Assembly (NCBI GenBank): GCA_013076295.1
Contig: RQOL01000718.1
Location: forward strand, 806,001 to 870,000
Reading direction: 5' to 3'
From: Sanderia malayensis
Lineage: Eukaryota > Cnidaria > Scyphozoa > Semaeostomeae > Pelagiidae
DNA length: 64,000 bases
How positions within the stretch are numbered: position 1 is the stretch's first letter; every line of letters starts with the position of its first letter. Shown in pieces: positions 13,587-25,883 of this stretch. The translations under genes and the position numbers were made by a program. Under the pieces are notes generated by a model. The model had not been told where the DNA came from and did not search any database. It saw only the letters and a list, made by a program, of their open reading frames with translations.

Positions 13587-13632
13587 AACAACAACAACAA
13601 CAACAACAATAAACAACAACAACAACAGTAAA
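13587..13632 (+). repeat. (CAA)n microsatellite
   Basis: Nearly pure CAACAA run with two interruptions, about 75 bp before the CRAL-TRIO start codon. Confidence 0.9.
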
Positions 13633-13708
13633 CATTGAACTTGGAATAAGAGGCGTGCTTTACAGATATTCGGAGAGAGAAATCACGTAACACTATATCA
13701 GACGATCC

Positions 13709-15840
13709 ATGAATTCCAGCATGGTTGATATTTATTCTGACTGCGATAATATCTGCGAGAAAACTCGCCAGGAGTTAAACGAGCGCTTGGATACTCGCAG
13801 CTTTGACATAGAAGCACTGCGAGAACGAATGCTTGCTCGGCCAGATATTTACTTTGACCGAAAAGATGACGAATTTCTCTTGCAATTTTTGCGCGCCCGA
13901 AAATTTGACAAGGACCGAGCGTTCAACTTATTGGTGAATTACTGCAGATTTCGTCGACGTCATCGCCAGTTCTTCAGGTCGTTGAGAGCCTCGTGTCTGC
14001 GACCGGTCTTTGAAGACGGCTTGCCAATGGTGATACCAGAACGAGACCATCTCGGTCGCAGCATCGTGATAATGTTTCCTGGCAACTGGAATACGAATTT
14101 GTACACGTTTGATGATATTCTGCGCTCGTTGTTATTGACAATGGAGTATCTGATTGAAAGTGAGCGAACACAGGTGTGCGGTATCGTTTTCATTGTTGAC
14201 TTCACCGGATGGAGGCTGTCAGATGCATCACATTTGAATAAATCTCATTTGATGGACGCTATGAAAGTGTTTCAGGTGAACTTCATTTTTTCTTTGTTTA
14301 TTCGACCTCTGTTTCTAGTTCCTTCTGCAGTGGCGTAGATAGAGGGGGGGTCAAGTGGGGCGAAAAACCCCCTGTAGATCTAAACTGCGTTTTGTCGGAA
14401 AATTGCTGATCTTGTCGGAAAAAAATTTCTTCTGTTTACGTTCATTTTTCGCTAATTTCCTTATCTTATATTCATAGTCCTAAGAAACAAAAATGCTTAT
14501 TAGATTTTTGTCGGAAAATCTGAATTTCTCGCCCCCCCCCCCTATAAAGTTTCCTATCTACGCCATTGGCCTTCTGGCAGAGCTATGCCATCCATTAATA
14601 ATCAATTCAACTGGGTATATTTTCTGACAGTTTCAGTAGTGGAAAAATTTCCTTGGGACAGTTGTAAAAAAACGAAAAATAACTTGTAAAATTCTTTTTT
14701 CGTGGGCTTTATGCAAGCCTCCATTTCCCCTGAGACATGCACTCCCTTCATATGTTATAGGGACAGTGAAACAGATTTGAACTGTAGGGAGTAGGTTTTA
14801 TAGGTTATATTTGTATGGAACTTTGGTTAAACTATTCGTATGCATCAGGGGTGAGGAGACCTCAAAGTTATTAGACGATATGTCCATAGGCAGCTGGATC
14901 ATGAACCGTTGTTATGGTTGATGATCAAAGAATGAGAAATAGGAGACTTTAGTTTCTTGAAACATTACTTGCTGTTGCAAAGAAGCAACCAACTAGCATC
15001 GCTTTTCAATTTTCTTTGTACCTTACGTATCTCTTTTATGCAAAATACATTTACTTGTCGTGATAGTTTTGTGAGTTATATTTGTTTTTATTATTTCAGG
15101 ATTGCTTTCCAGCCCGATTCAAAGGGGTTCACTTTGTCAATCAGCCATGGTATATTCGGTTTCTGTTGGCTGTGATCCGACCAATGATGAAACAAAAGGC
15201 CCAGAGCAGGGTAGGTCTGATCAAGGATTTCAATTTTATTCAGATCTATTTTGCTTTAGCTAATCCCCAATACTGCTTAACCGACAAAGCTGGAAAGGAA
15301 ATTTGCTAGAATGTTTGATGGCTAACTTATGAGAGAGGCCTTTGGGACCAAAAGCGTTTTTTAGCCTGGAGTTCTGAAGCATTTGAGCTCTTGAAACTTC
15401 GAGATATGAAGATCGTCTGTGCTATGAGCCCAAAACTTTCAAAATCATTGACTTGAAGATTTTCGAGGCTGGCTTAAGGCTTTAAGACATTTAAGACTTG
15501 GGGAAAAAGACGTTTTCATAGTAAGATTCAAATGACTTGAAATATAATCAAGATTACAATTGAGAATTCTTCTCAAAATCATGGGATACATGTTTAAGTT
15601 TATTTGTTATTACTAACTTATTTACATATTATTATGAAATTGACGTCAAATCTTGTTTATTTATATTCTGTTATTGTTTTTCGTTAGATATATTTTCACG
15701 GCAAGGACGTGTTTGGCCTTCACAACTACGTTCATCCAAACGTCCTTCCACCAGATCTATGCGGTGACATGCTTATAACTGATAAATCATGGCTGTATAA
15801 AGCACTGCTGGACAGAGAGCTTAACAAACCGAAAAGATAG
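13709..15840 (+). CDS. CRAL-TRIO lipid-transfer protein (alpha-TTP/clavesin-like)
   Basis: Exons 13709-14275, 15100-15210 and 15688-15840 join in phase 0 to 276 residues, almost the length of human alpha-tocopherol transfer protein (278). Residues about 25-75 are the CRAL-TRIO N-terminal helical domain (FLLQFLRARKFDKDRAFNLL). The Sec14-like lipid-binding domain follows (about 100-265): GIVFIVDFTGWRL, then FPARFKGVHFVNQPWYI, and the closing HNYVHPNVLPPDLCGD motif. Such cytosolic proteins shuttle tocopherol, retinal or phosphoinositides between membranes; the ligand cannot be told here. A poly(A) signal AATAAA is at 15884. An acceptor-like AG at about 13663 may mark a 5' UTR intron. Intron 1 carries a small inverted-repeat element (14331-14565). 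Confidence 0.9.
14331..14565. mobile_element. Inverted-repeat element in CRAL-TRIO intron 1
   Basis: Begins TGGCGTAGATAG and ends CTATCTACGCCA, with a G-run inside the left end and a C-run inside the right. Internally GTCGGAAAA-type words recur three times. It is a non-coding palindromic element, about 235 bp. Confidence 0.7.
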
Positions 15841-17515
15841 GACATTATACTCCTGAAGTAGATCTAATGTAGCATTTGATTTTAATAAAATACATTAAAA
15901 TTGTGGGTTTTGGGTGGGTTAGGAGAATGACTACTTAACAGGAGCAACCAACTTTCTTTAAGTTGGATTTTCAATTTTGCAGGGCTCTTATTGAGTTGAA
16001 TAATTATTCATAATATACCAATCTGTTAGTAATGCCTTGCTCAAGCTTATTTGTATGTGAAAACAAAAGCTAAATGTTAAGAAGGTTTTTTGTATTTGTG
16101 TGAGCCGTGATAACCGAACGAACCCTTGTTTGTTCTGTTAGTTCACCACAGCGTAGCTAGATAATGTCTAATGGTCTATGTATGATTTAATGGCATTAGT
16201 GAGACACATTCACTTTCTGATATGTTGCCCAAAGTACAATCATCTACGCGGTAAACTTTTTGATTCAATAACTAAAAAGGTTATGAATTTCGCCATTATG
16301 ACTCCGACCCAAAAATTCATTTACCTGTTGTCAAATGAACACCTCCAAAGCATGAAGCAATTAGCTAATTTTCTTAAAGAGGCTTTTGAGTTACGGACGA
16401 TGACTATGTCCACAATGCGAATAGCACCTGATCACACTTAGTCGACACTTAGTTGGCAGTAGTTGCCCTTTTCTAGCATCTTCTAATCTTTAGTTTTAGT
16501 TCTTTCTTTTTCATCGATGTTATGTTCTTTTCTTAGTTTACATCGATGTTATGTTGATTAGTTGTTTTAATTCGTTTTGCTTCTTAGTTTATATTTATTC
16601 ATGACGACGCTCTGTATATATGTAGCATGTCATTATTATGAAATTGAAATTGAAAATTATTATGCATGCATTTACATAATTACAGGAAACATAATGAATT
16701 TACCGCAGTCGTTACAGAATATGATAAAACACAAATGGACAAAATTATATTGCTTTCAAATTAATTTGGCTTCCTTCCTCTGACGAATTCGAAGGTCCAA
16801 TTCAATTCAACCATGTGCATCTGCTCTCGAATATCGCTTCCAAATAAGGATTGTAAACTGTTTAGGCCTTTCCTTTTCCTCCACTCTGCCAAACTCATCT
16901 CTTTGGATTATTTTCTGTGCTCCGAATACGCAAGTAAATAACATTTTTAAAAGGTAAGAGCTTTCATTTATATTTTTATGATAATTGGTGAACAAATTTG
17001 TGCATATAACCCGATAACTGTAGCAGGGAATAGGCCTAAATATTGGTTTCGGGGTCGATTTATTTGAGACATTTTGGAGCCAGGCCATGGCCTAAAATGT
17101 TGGGTGCATTTTTCCATTGAATTAAATGATCTTAAAGATTAGTTTTACGCTTTATCCATCATCTAAACTTCTCTCCGACAACATATTTTGCTTTCAAATG
17201 CTTTAATCCAACAAGGAATAAACTTTCTAAAAAGAGAAGAGGCTACAGCACAGCAGCAGGGCCACGCCCTAAATCCGCCCCTTTAGCATTACTGCCTGCA
17301 CTGTGATACTATGGTTTTTTATAATTTATCCAGTAAGGGGAGGGGCTTATTTTGGACTGGCATGTTGATGTAGTTCTTGAATTCTTCACTATTATATGCC
17401 TGGGCACTTATTCTGTTTTGTAGGTTTTTTTTGAAGGCCATTCAAGCTCCTTCTAGTTGTCTTGATTTTAATGTTATTTAATTTTATTTTTATCACATCT
17501 TACATCAACAGCAAA
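15841..17515. other. Intergenic with a LINE remnant
   Basis: Contains the CRAL-TRIO poly(A) signal and a LINE-derived open fragment at 16178-16441. The PDCL3 start at 17516 is preceded by an acceptor-like CAACAG at 17507-17512, so PDCL3 5' UTR may begin further left. Confidence 0.5.
16178..16441 (+). pseudogene. Non-LTR retrotransposon remnant (RT C-terminal region)
   Basis: The 87-residue open stretch resembles the end of LINE reverse-transcriptase proteins: HFLICCPKYNHLRGKLFDSI, then KFIYLLSNEH and FLKEAFELR, corresponding to the common HFLLHCP-type Cys/His motif. Nothing of the RT catalytic core precedes it. Downstream at about 16638 are TGAAATTGAAATTGAAA units like a LINE 3' tail. A 5'-truncated dead copy. 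Confidence 0.65.
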
Positions 17516-20500
17516 ATGCAAGACCCTAATGCTGATACTGAGTGGAATGATGCGTTACGTAAACATGGCATTTTACCAAAGAAGAAGGAAGTGGAAATAA
17601 CAGAGGATCAAATTGAGAATATGATTGATGACGTGGTGAAACAGAAAACTGAAGGCAAACAGTTGCATGATATGAATCTTGATGAACTGGCCGAGATGGA
17701 AGATGATGAAGATGATAGAATTCTTGAACAAATCAGGTGAATAATTTGAATTTCATTATGAATTTGCTTATTTTGTTTGCACTATAGAGTTTCACAGACA
17801 GTTGGCTATATCATGCAGGTAAAGGTGCCACTGGTCAGTTTCAAAGACGGGGGTAAAGACAGGGGTAAATTCAGGTGACTGAGATTTTTTGACCTGAGCC
17901 AATGAGAAGTCTTTGTTAACTTGCTTGATGAGACAGATTTCTTCAAATTGTGCGATAAAATGGTTTGTGTATGTTTCTTTTGAACTACAACAACAAAAAA
18001 GTTGTTTGGCCGAATTTGGCCACAAACCGTGAAACTTTTGGCCGATGACTGTTTGAGCCATCTGGCAACCCTGCACTGGACCTACAGGCCCCCTTTGGGG
18101 CAACTGTAACTGGATGCAGATCTTTAGTTTTTTAATTTTTTGTGCCAAAAACCTTAAAGGTGTTGATATAATTATATAATAGTGTTTTTTATTATCATAT
18201 TGTGTGTATCCTATTCTATTGTAATCCTATTGTAATGCTTTTAAAGAAGTAGCTCTTAGGGATTGGCAGTGTGTGCCAGTCCTGTAGTCTTATAAGTTGC
18301 TATAATCTGGCAAAGTTCAACTGATCAACTGGGTCAAAGCATGGTGACTTTGTAGTTTCACTCAATTTTCTGAAGTGATGTAACTTCTCTCCATTTCTGT
18401 TAGACAACAAAGACTGCAAGAAATGAAGCAACGACAAGAGGCATCCAAATTCGGTGGCATCCGGGAAATATCGGCTGACGAATATGTCGAGCAAGTCAAC
18501 AATGCTGGTGAAGGAGTTTGGGTAGTCTTGCATCTATACCAGTCTTTGTATCCTTTCTTTATCTTGATTTGCTTATGTTAATACGAGGACATTAGATCTC
18601 CACATAACAGAACCCTTTTTGAGTTAGCTTCACAATTAACATTTAATTCTAAAGAGATATCTACCGTATAGAGGTTGGTTACAACAATGATTTAGAAATA
18701 TGTAAACAAAACAAAAATTTTATAATATAAATTTGGGCAACTAATTTAATTATTAATAAAGCCACCAGAAGGTTTATTTTGTTAGGAAAAACAAAGAGGA
18801 AGTTTCAAGATTTTCCTAAAATGAAAACTAAAATTGTGTTTTAGAGGAGTTTCCTATATAAGGAAGCGTCAAAGTAGGCTTCACTGTATTAGATCACATC
18901 CAGTGATGCGTTTTTATTTCTCCACGACATGTAGGCTACTGAGTGCACCATCATATACATTAAAGGTGTATGATCTAGAGTGCCACCCTTGGGACATCAC
19001 ATAACATCACTGCTGCGTGGTTTAGTACTGATGCTTATTTTATCTTATGCTCACTTTACCGAACTGATGTACGGCACTGGCGTTAGCCTTCCACTTCACT
19101 GAACAGCAATCTTCACTAACTGCTTAGAGCCTCTGTACAGCAGTTTATATAGACTGACAGGGTTAGCTACCGTTGATAAATAATAGAAAATGAGTCGAAA
19201 ATGAAAATGGAAATGGAAATGGAAATAGAAATGAAAATAAAAATGAAAATGAACAGCATCTGCTATACACATTTTTTCCTAAGACTGTATAAGAAGCCAA
19301 CCCTTCAGATGGCAGAAAATTAGGAAACGGTACTGCTAATTGCTCTCAAACTTAACAAACTCCTGGAAATTATTATAAAGATGTGATAACTCGTGAAATC
19401 AATTTATTCGATGATAAACAAAATTAGGATGAAGCTAATTCTCCGGTATCCAATACGCCTGAAATTTCCCAATGAAAAGTAAGTTTTTAAAGCTTCAGAA
19501 TTTGAGAAGCTTTTAGTGCTAAATTTGCCAGAAAATTTAGGAAACTCGGTACAGTAAAGACTCGCATATAAGAACCTACGTATGTTTAGTTCATCGTTTA
19601 AACAAAATAGCGATTATTTCTTGATATTTTTGCAAGGCTCTTATAAAAGTTTATAAAGGTATAAAGGCTCTCATATGCGGGTTTTACTGTACTATTTTGA
19701 AACCTAGCTCCCCATAAAATATGCATGCATGTATTGCGCGGAGGTTCTTCAAATTGAATGCTTTGTTTTCTTGCGCGCAATTTCATTAAGTGAGCTAAGA
19801 TAAGAGAGTAGTATAGTAGTTTATGGCTCAGTCTTATTGAATAATAATCAGAACCGATCGATCTAAACTCTTTATTTTTCATTGAAATATTTTATTTTTG
19901 AAGGCGGTATTAATATTTCCGAAATAAACACATTTACAATCAAATTAGCGCATTTAAAATAGAAATGTCTTTCGGCAAAGCGTTTCAATTGGATCTCTTC
20001 ATAGTTCTGCTCAATCGAAGTTAGCCAACTCATCTTTTGTTTGAACAATCCATTTGAAAAAGTGTCTTTCACAGTAAATATTTTATCACTCAGTTTGTTC
20101 AATTCTGTTCACTGTTGTGTCAGTTATCTCGGCAGTTAATCGTTGAAAAGACAAGACGCAGAACGTTGTTTTATTTATCATTAACAATGATAATATTGCG
20201 AACGTCCTACCAGCCGTTGTTCTCGCAAGAATTTGTGAATTTACCGATTGAACAATTTTTAAGTAAACTTCAGAAATAGCGTTTGCTTGTAGCGCGCTGG
20301 TTGATTGTTAAGGTTGTTTTGTGATTGTGTGTGTTGCCTGCTGGTTAATTTTGTGATACAGTTATCTTATTATTTTGTTAGGACCGATCTAGAATACAGA
20401 TGTGCTTACCGCTTTCAATAATTCATCTTGCATTTATTAACCCTACCGATTTGCTGATTATAACTTTGTTACGCGAAGCAGGATGACTATGTTCGAATGC

Positions 20501-23255
20501 TTTGTATTCCATGGTATTAAAAAAATAAGATTTGTTCAAAGTGTACTAGGTATTGAAATTGCACGAAGAAACAAGGAAACAACTCTCAGTATTTAATAGA
20601 ATTTTACAGCGTAGCATGTGTATGGTTTCACAACGTAGCTTATAGGATTTTACAGCTTAGCTATAGTATAGGATTTTACAGCGTAGCTATAGGATTTTAC
20701 AGCGTAGCTATTTCAAGTTGAGCTGGGTTAATCAACAGCTGGGTTCCTAGAACATTGAACTTTCTTAAACAATTTGAGACCTCTGAGACTGTTTTTTTGT
20801 TCATTCTCTAAATCAACCCTTGTAATTAAACAGATATTTTAAGAACCTCCTTGACTCCTGCTTAGTATTGCACTGTGTGCACAGATTAACCATTACATTT
20901 ATAACCTTGCGAAAAAGTTCCCCGAGACGAAGTTCTTGAAAAGCGTTTCAACCAACTGCATCCAGAATTACCCGGACAAAAATCTACCCACCATATTCGT
21001 CTATTGCGATGGACAATTGAAGGCTCAGTTTGTTGGACCGCATGCGTTTGCAGGCATGGACCTAAAACAAGATGGGAAAGGTAAACAATTGTTGTTGTTG
21101 TTGTTATTTCCTACTCACCGATTGCCTTGTTTCAGACGGACAAAAATGGATGCAATGGTTAACGCATCCATTGCATCTTTTAATTTATCTTTTTTAATTT
21201 ATGATGTTTTTAAGAGCACCGATGCTTAAAACTGCTGAAAAACAAAATGACGTATCAATTAGGCTATTTTCTAATTTATCTAATGGTTAAACCATCCATT
21301 GCATCTTTTTATCTTTTTTATTTATGATGTTTTTAAGAGCACCGAAGCTTAAAACTGCTGAAAAACAAAATGACCAATCAATTATGCTATTTTCTAATTT
21401 ATCTATTCAGTTTGATTTATCCATTGCATCTTTTTATTTTTCTTTATTTATGATGTTTTTAAGAGCACCGAAGCTTAAAACCGCTGAAAAACAAAATGAC
21501 CTATCAATTAGGCTATTTTCTAATTTATCTATTCAGTTTGATTTATCCATCCATTGCATCTTTTTATCTTTTTTATTTATGATGTTTTTAAGAGCACCGA
21601 AGCTTAAAACTGCTGAAAAACAAAATGACGTATCAATTAGGCTATTTTCTAATTTATCTAATGGTTAAACCATCCATTGCATCTTTTTATCTTTTTTATT
21701 TATGATGTTTTTAAGAGCACCGAAGCTTAAAACTGCTGAAAAACAAAATGACCTATCAATTAGGCTATTTTCTAATTTATCTATTCAGTTTGATTTATCC
21801 ATCCATTGCATCTTTTTATCTTTTTTATTTATGATGTTTTTAAGAGCACCGAAGCTTAAAACTGCTGAAAAACAAAATGACGTATCAATTAGGCTATTTT
21901 CTAATTTATCTAATGGTTAAACCATCCATTGCATCTTTTTATCTTTTTTATTTATGATGTTTTTAAGAGCACCGAAGCTTAAAACTGCTGAAAAACAAAA
22001 TGACCAATCAATTATGCTATTTTCTAATTTATCTATTCAGTTTGATTTATCCATTGCATCTTTTTATTTTTCTTTATTTATGATGTTTTTAAGAGCACCG
22101 AAGCTTAAAACCGCTGAAAAACAAAATGACCTATCAATTAGGCTATTTTCTAATTTATCTATTCAGTTTGATTTATCCATCCATTGCATCTTTTTATCTT
22201 TTTTATTTATGATGTTTTTAAGAGCACCGAAGCTTAAAACTGCTGAAAAACAAAATGACGTATCAATTAGGCTATTTTCTAATTTATCTAATGGTTAAAC
22301 CATCCATTGCATCTTTTTATCTTTTTATTTATGATGTTTTTAAGAGCACCGAAGCTTAAAACTGCTGAAAAACAAAATGACCAATCAATTATGCTATTTT
22401 CTAATTTATCTATTCAGTTTGATTTATCCATCCATTGCATCTTTTTATTTTTCTTTATTTATGATGTTTTTAAGAGCACCGAAGCTTAAAACCGCTGAAA
22501 AACAAAATGACCTATCAATTAGGCTATTTTCTAATTTATCTAATCAGTTTGATTTATCCATCCATTGCATCTTTTTATCTTTTTTATTTATGATGTTTTT
22601 AAGAGCACCGAAGCTTAAAACTGCTGAAAAACAAAATGACGTATCAATTAGGCTATTTTCTAATTTATCTAATGGTTAAACCATCCATTGCATCTTTTTA
22701 TCTTTTTTATTTATGATGTTTTTAAGAGCACCGAAGCTTAAAACTGCTGAAAAACAAAATGACCAATCAATTATGCTATTTTCTAATTTATCTATTCAGT
22801 TTGATTTATCCATTGCATCTTTTTATTTTTCTTTATTTATGATGTTTTTAAGAGCACCGAAGCTTAAAACCGCTGAAAAACAAAATGACCTATCAATTAG
22901 GCTATTTTCTAATTTATCTAATCAGTTTGATTTATCCATCCATTGCATCTTTTTATCTTTTTTATTTATGATGTTTTTAAGAGCACCGAAGCTTAAAACT
23001 GCTGAAAACAAAATGACCAATCAATTAGGCTATTTTATAATTTACCTATTCAGTTTGATTCATCGATTAATTCAACATTACCATCTGTTTGTAACAGGCC
23101 TTGAATGGATATTGGCACAAACTGGCGCCTTCGTTACGAAATTGGAAAGCGATCCTCGAAAGAAATACGACACAAAAGGCGAAATGACAATACTGACACG
23201 TGACCGCAGGGGAGCTAGGGATTCAGATTCGGATTCAGATTTAGACGATGATTGA
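17516..23255 (+). CDS. PDCL3: Phosducin-like protein 3 (PDCL3)
   Basis: Cytosolic co-chaperone that works with the CCT/TRiC chaperonin in folding actin, tubulin and other clients. Exons 17516-17736, 18404-18547, 20866-21080 and 23098-23255 join in phase to 245 residues; human PDCL3 has 239. The start MQDPNADTEWNDALRKHGIL is nearly the family consensus. Then come an acidic helical region, the thioredoxin-like fold (GVWVVLHLYQSFIALCAQIN; NLPTIFVYCDGQLKAQFVG) and an acidic tail (DSDSDSDLDDD). Exon 3 starts after TTAG at 20865, the only acceptor restoring the conserved LCAQIN reading. Intron 2 (2.3 kb) holds a small MITE and intron 3 (2.0 kb) is almost wholly a tandem repeat. Confidence 0.95.
19195..19252 (+). 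repeat. GGAAAT/GAAAAT simple repeat in PDCL3 intron 2
   Basis: About nine six-base units of (G/A)AAAT(G/A) with few changes. Confidence 0.7.
19552..19689. mobile_element. Palindromic MITE in PDCL3 intron 2, 138 bp
   Basis: Ends are CAGTAAAGACTCGCATATAA and the near complement (CATATGCGGGTTTTACTG), flanked on both sides by TA (19550-19551, 19690-19691). This is the Tc1/mariner pattern. No ORF. Confidence 0.75.
20600..20710 (+). repeat. Short minisatellite (ATTTTACAGCGTAGCTATAGG)
   Basis: Four to five imperfect copies of a unit of about 22-26 bp in PDCL3 intron 2, some 150 bp before exon 3. Confidence 0.65.
21180..23085 (+). repeat. Higher-order tandem repeat filling PDCL3 intron 3
   Basis: About 15 units of 122-129 bp, each with ATGATGTTTTTAAGAGCACC; units begin near 21201, 21324, 21450, 21579, 21702, 21831, 21954, 22080, 22209, 22331, 22460, 22589, 22713, 22839 and 22968. 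Three unit types differ at diagnostic sites: GACCAATCAATTATG, GACCTATCAATTAGG and GACGTATCAATTAGG followed by TAATGGTTAAACC. They recur mostly in the order 1-2-3, giving a trimer of about 378 bp. One 2-3 pair lacks a type 1, and the last unit is a hybrid. The short ORFs here are by-products of the repeat. Confidence 0.9.
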
Positions 23256-25135
23256 TTATAGGAATGACTGATATTCACTCTAGGTAAGATTCATATCCTA
23301 TTCAACCAGTTCAACCACATCCATATTTTCTTAATTGTATTCGTAATTCTTTCTTTATCCTTGTTCTCTACCAAACATTTTTTCCAAGTTGTCTTTTCTA
23401 ACTTGTTTGTGAAGTCATATTTATATTTTACATCTGGTTGCCATCTATTACCTTAGCCTCGTTCAGTTGCCCTCTTTCGAGGCTCAGACTAAAGTGAATG
23501 AAGGCGAGCTCAGATTGTTTTCGTATTGCAATCATATCATCTGCCTTCCTCTTGTCATTGGTCAACTCCGGAAATATAAATAAATTTACAGTGCAAGCAA
23601 AGTTCATATGAATTCTGAGATTTCTTTCAACTGATATAATCTGAACTAATTTCGATGATTATTAAGTTCTTGAGCCTTCAAATTTTGCATCTGTAAAGAT
23701 ATGACTTGATATATACTGAAATATCCACATCAAATTCACCCCAGCATAATCTCCTACCAAACTCTGAGTTTTTCACGTGAACAGATATATATACAGGATT
23801 TTCTATTTCTATATATTTTCTACCAAAAATTTTGTTAAGGACCCCTTTTTGGTAGAAAATATGGATAAATTTTCTGAAATTTACACGATGCAATATTTAA
23901 CTCAAAAGAAATCTTATATAGAAGTACTGTGCTATATTATTGTCTTTTATCTTAGAGCAGTTGTAATTTAATAATTTCAATTCGCGAAATCTGCTGTTAT
24001 GACATGGAAAGAATGAAGAGAATAATTAATTTTACAGAATCATATTAGCTAATTTTGATCAATAGTACAGTGAGTCCCCAATTAATTTTGTCGCAAGATA
24101 TTGGGAACAAATTCACAATTCAGCAAAATCGTATCAGATACCACATTGCATTTTTTCATACGATTTTCTTGCTGAAATTGTTGCTGAAATCCTTTAAATT
24201 CATTAATTTAGACTACATAAAAGTAACTTGTCTCTTTGCCTTGCAATGAACTTGTGATTTCGGAATCGCATCAAAATATATATAGGGTTTATTACCAGAA
24301 ATTAAAATTGTTGGGGGTAGGACATACTTGGCCAGAACGACAGCTATACAACGGTGAGAAGGACACTTGAAGAACTTTCCTTAATTTCATTTTGCTATTG
24401 TTATTTTTAACTTTGTTATTTGTATACAGCTGTGTCAACTTTTAACATTGTCAATTTTCTGACCAAAAATACCAAGACAACAAGTATCGCGACTAGACAC
24501 TTTGAAATGACAATTGCTAAAGAATAAATTACGACAATGGCGCAAAGTTTATACACCAGATGTCTTTGAGTATATTTCATTATTCATTTCATTTTTATTC
24601 CTTCTAAAGTTTTTTCCCACCCTACACACACATATATATATATACACATAACTTTATATGAAAATAAACACATGTTATTTTGATAATATTATAGACATTT
24701 GATTTATGTGAGCTGCAAGCGCAATTATAAAATTAATATTAATGTGGTCAGCTTAGCTCTGTTTATAATTCGAACACCCTGAAGGAGTATTCAAATGTTT
24801 CAATTGCAAAATGTTTGCATTAAATTAATTTTGATATGATATCAGTGTTTGTTATGTCAAAGATTTTAATATATGAATAAACCAAAGACTGATAGTATGC
24901 CATACTGGATTCATATGGTATAGTGTCTCGAGTCTTTGGTATCTTCTGGCAGTGCTCCTGTATTTGCTATGAAACCCAATGAAGACGCCCCTGGCTATGT
25001 AAGTTTTCCATCTGCAGTTTAAACGTTTGCGTGATTTTATCCAGTAGAAAACCGCGTGAAGGAACCTGTTTTTAAAAATATCGTAAGGCTGAAGTTTGCT
25101 CTTTTGAACCCCCAAGTAAGAACCTCCAAGTAGCC

Positions 25136-25883
25136 TATGGCAAGCGGATGTCACCATAATGAGATAAACCCACTTTTTCTCAGATAAAGTGGGTTTATCT
25201 GGAGAAAAACCCACTTTTTCTGCAATAAGTCACGTTTTCTGCAGATAAATCCACTTTTTCTGAAAAACCCACTTTATCTGACAGAAAAAGTGGGTTTTTC
25301 TGATAAACTGGGTTTTTCTGCAGAAAAAGTGGGTTTTTCAAATTCCGCATTGCTGCTGCCTGCGTCATAAGTTACGTGGGTGTGATAGAAGATTGTCCAC
25401 GTGCGACTGTTCGAATGTTTCAGCTTTCAATTTCAAAAATGGATATTAACCCTGAAAGATTTACAGACAATTTTGAGGATTTACTTGAAGATGCCATTTC
25501 TAACGTCGAAACCCTGAGGAGACACTGCATGTGTCTCCTCAAGGTTGTGAAACATTGTGAAACATCCGAACAGTCGCACGTGGACAATCTTCTATCACAC
25601 CCACGTAACTTATGACGCAGGCAGCAGCAATGCGGAATTTGAAAAACCCACTTTTTCTGCAGAAAAACCCACTTTATCTGAAAAACCCACTTTTTCTGCA
25701 GAAAAACCCAGTTTATCAGAAAAACCCACTTTTTCTGTCAGATAAAGTGGGTTTCTCAGAAAAAGTGGGTTTATCTGCAGAAAACGTGACTTATTGCAGA
25801 AAAAGTGGGTTTTTCTCCAGATAAACCCACTTTATCTGAGAAAAAGTGGGTTTATCTGATTATGGTGACATCCGCTTGCCATA
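25136..25883. mobile_element. Foldback element, 748 bp, GTAGCC target duplication
   Basis: Two long complementary arms, 25136-25422 and 25558-25883, surround a spacer of about 135 bp. The ends are TATGGCAAGCGGATGTCACC and its complement. Directly outside both ends is GTAGCC (25130-25135, 25884-25889), read as the target-site duplication, although TAGC is also possible. Arm interiors are dense with 13-20-bp repeats of AAAAACCCACTTTTTCTG in both orientations. The right arm has one extra ~40-bp unit. The spacer has a small hairpin (GAGGAGACAC/GTGTCTCCTC, 25516-25540). Confidence 0.85.

Larger units (their letters stand above)
11253..13708. other. Intergenic between TAF1A and CRAL-TRIO gene
   Basis: Holds the TAF1A poly(A) signal near 11304, a small TA-flanked MITE at 11510-11673 and a CAA microsatellite at 13587-13632. 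No supported exon apart from possible 5' UTR of the next gene. Confidence 0.5.

Noticed and set aside
21180..23085. Evenly spaced repeats with ORFs (MMFLRAPKLKTAEKQND), like a CRISPR array or a repeat protein
   Set aside because: Units are 122-129 bp with no unique spacers and the frames break at every type-3 unit; it is a satellite inside a spliced intron of an animal gene.
25376..25824. ORFs in and around the foldback element as genes
   Set aside because: Most of their length is terminal arm or short repeat; only the spacer frame is kept, as a low-interest observation.
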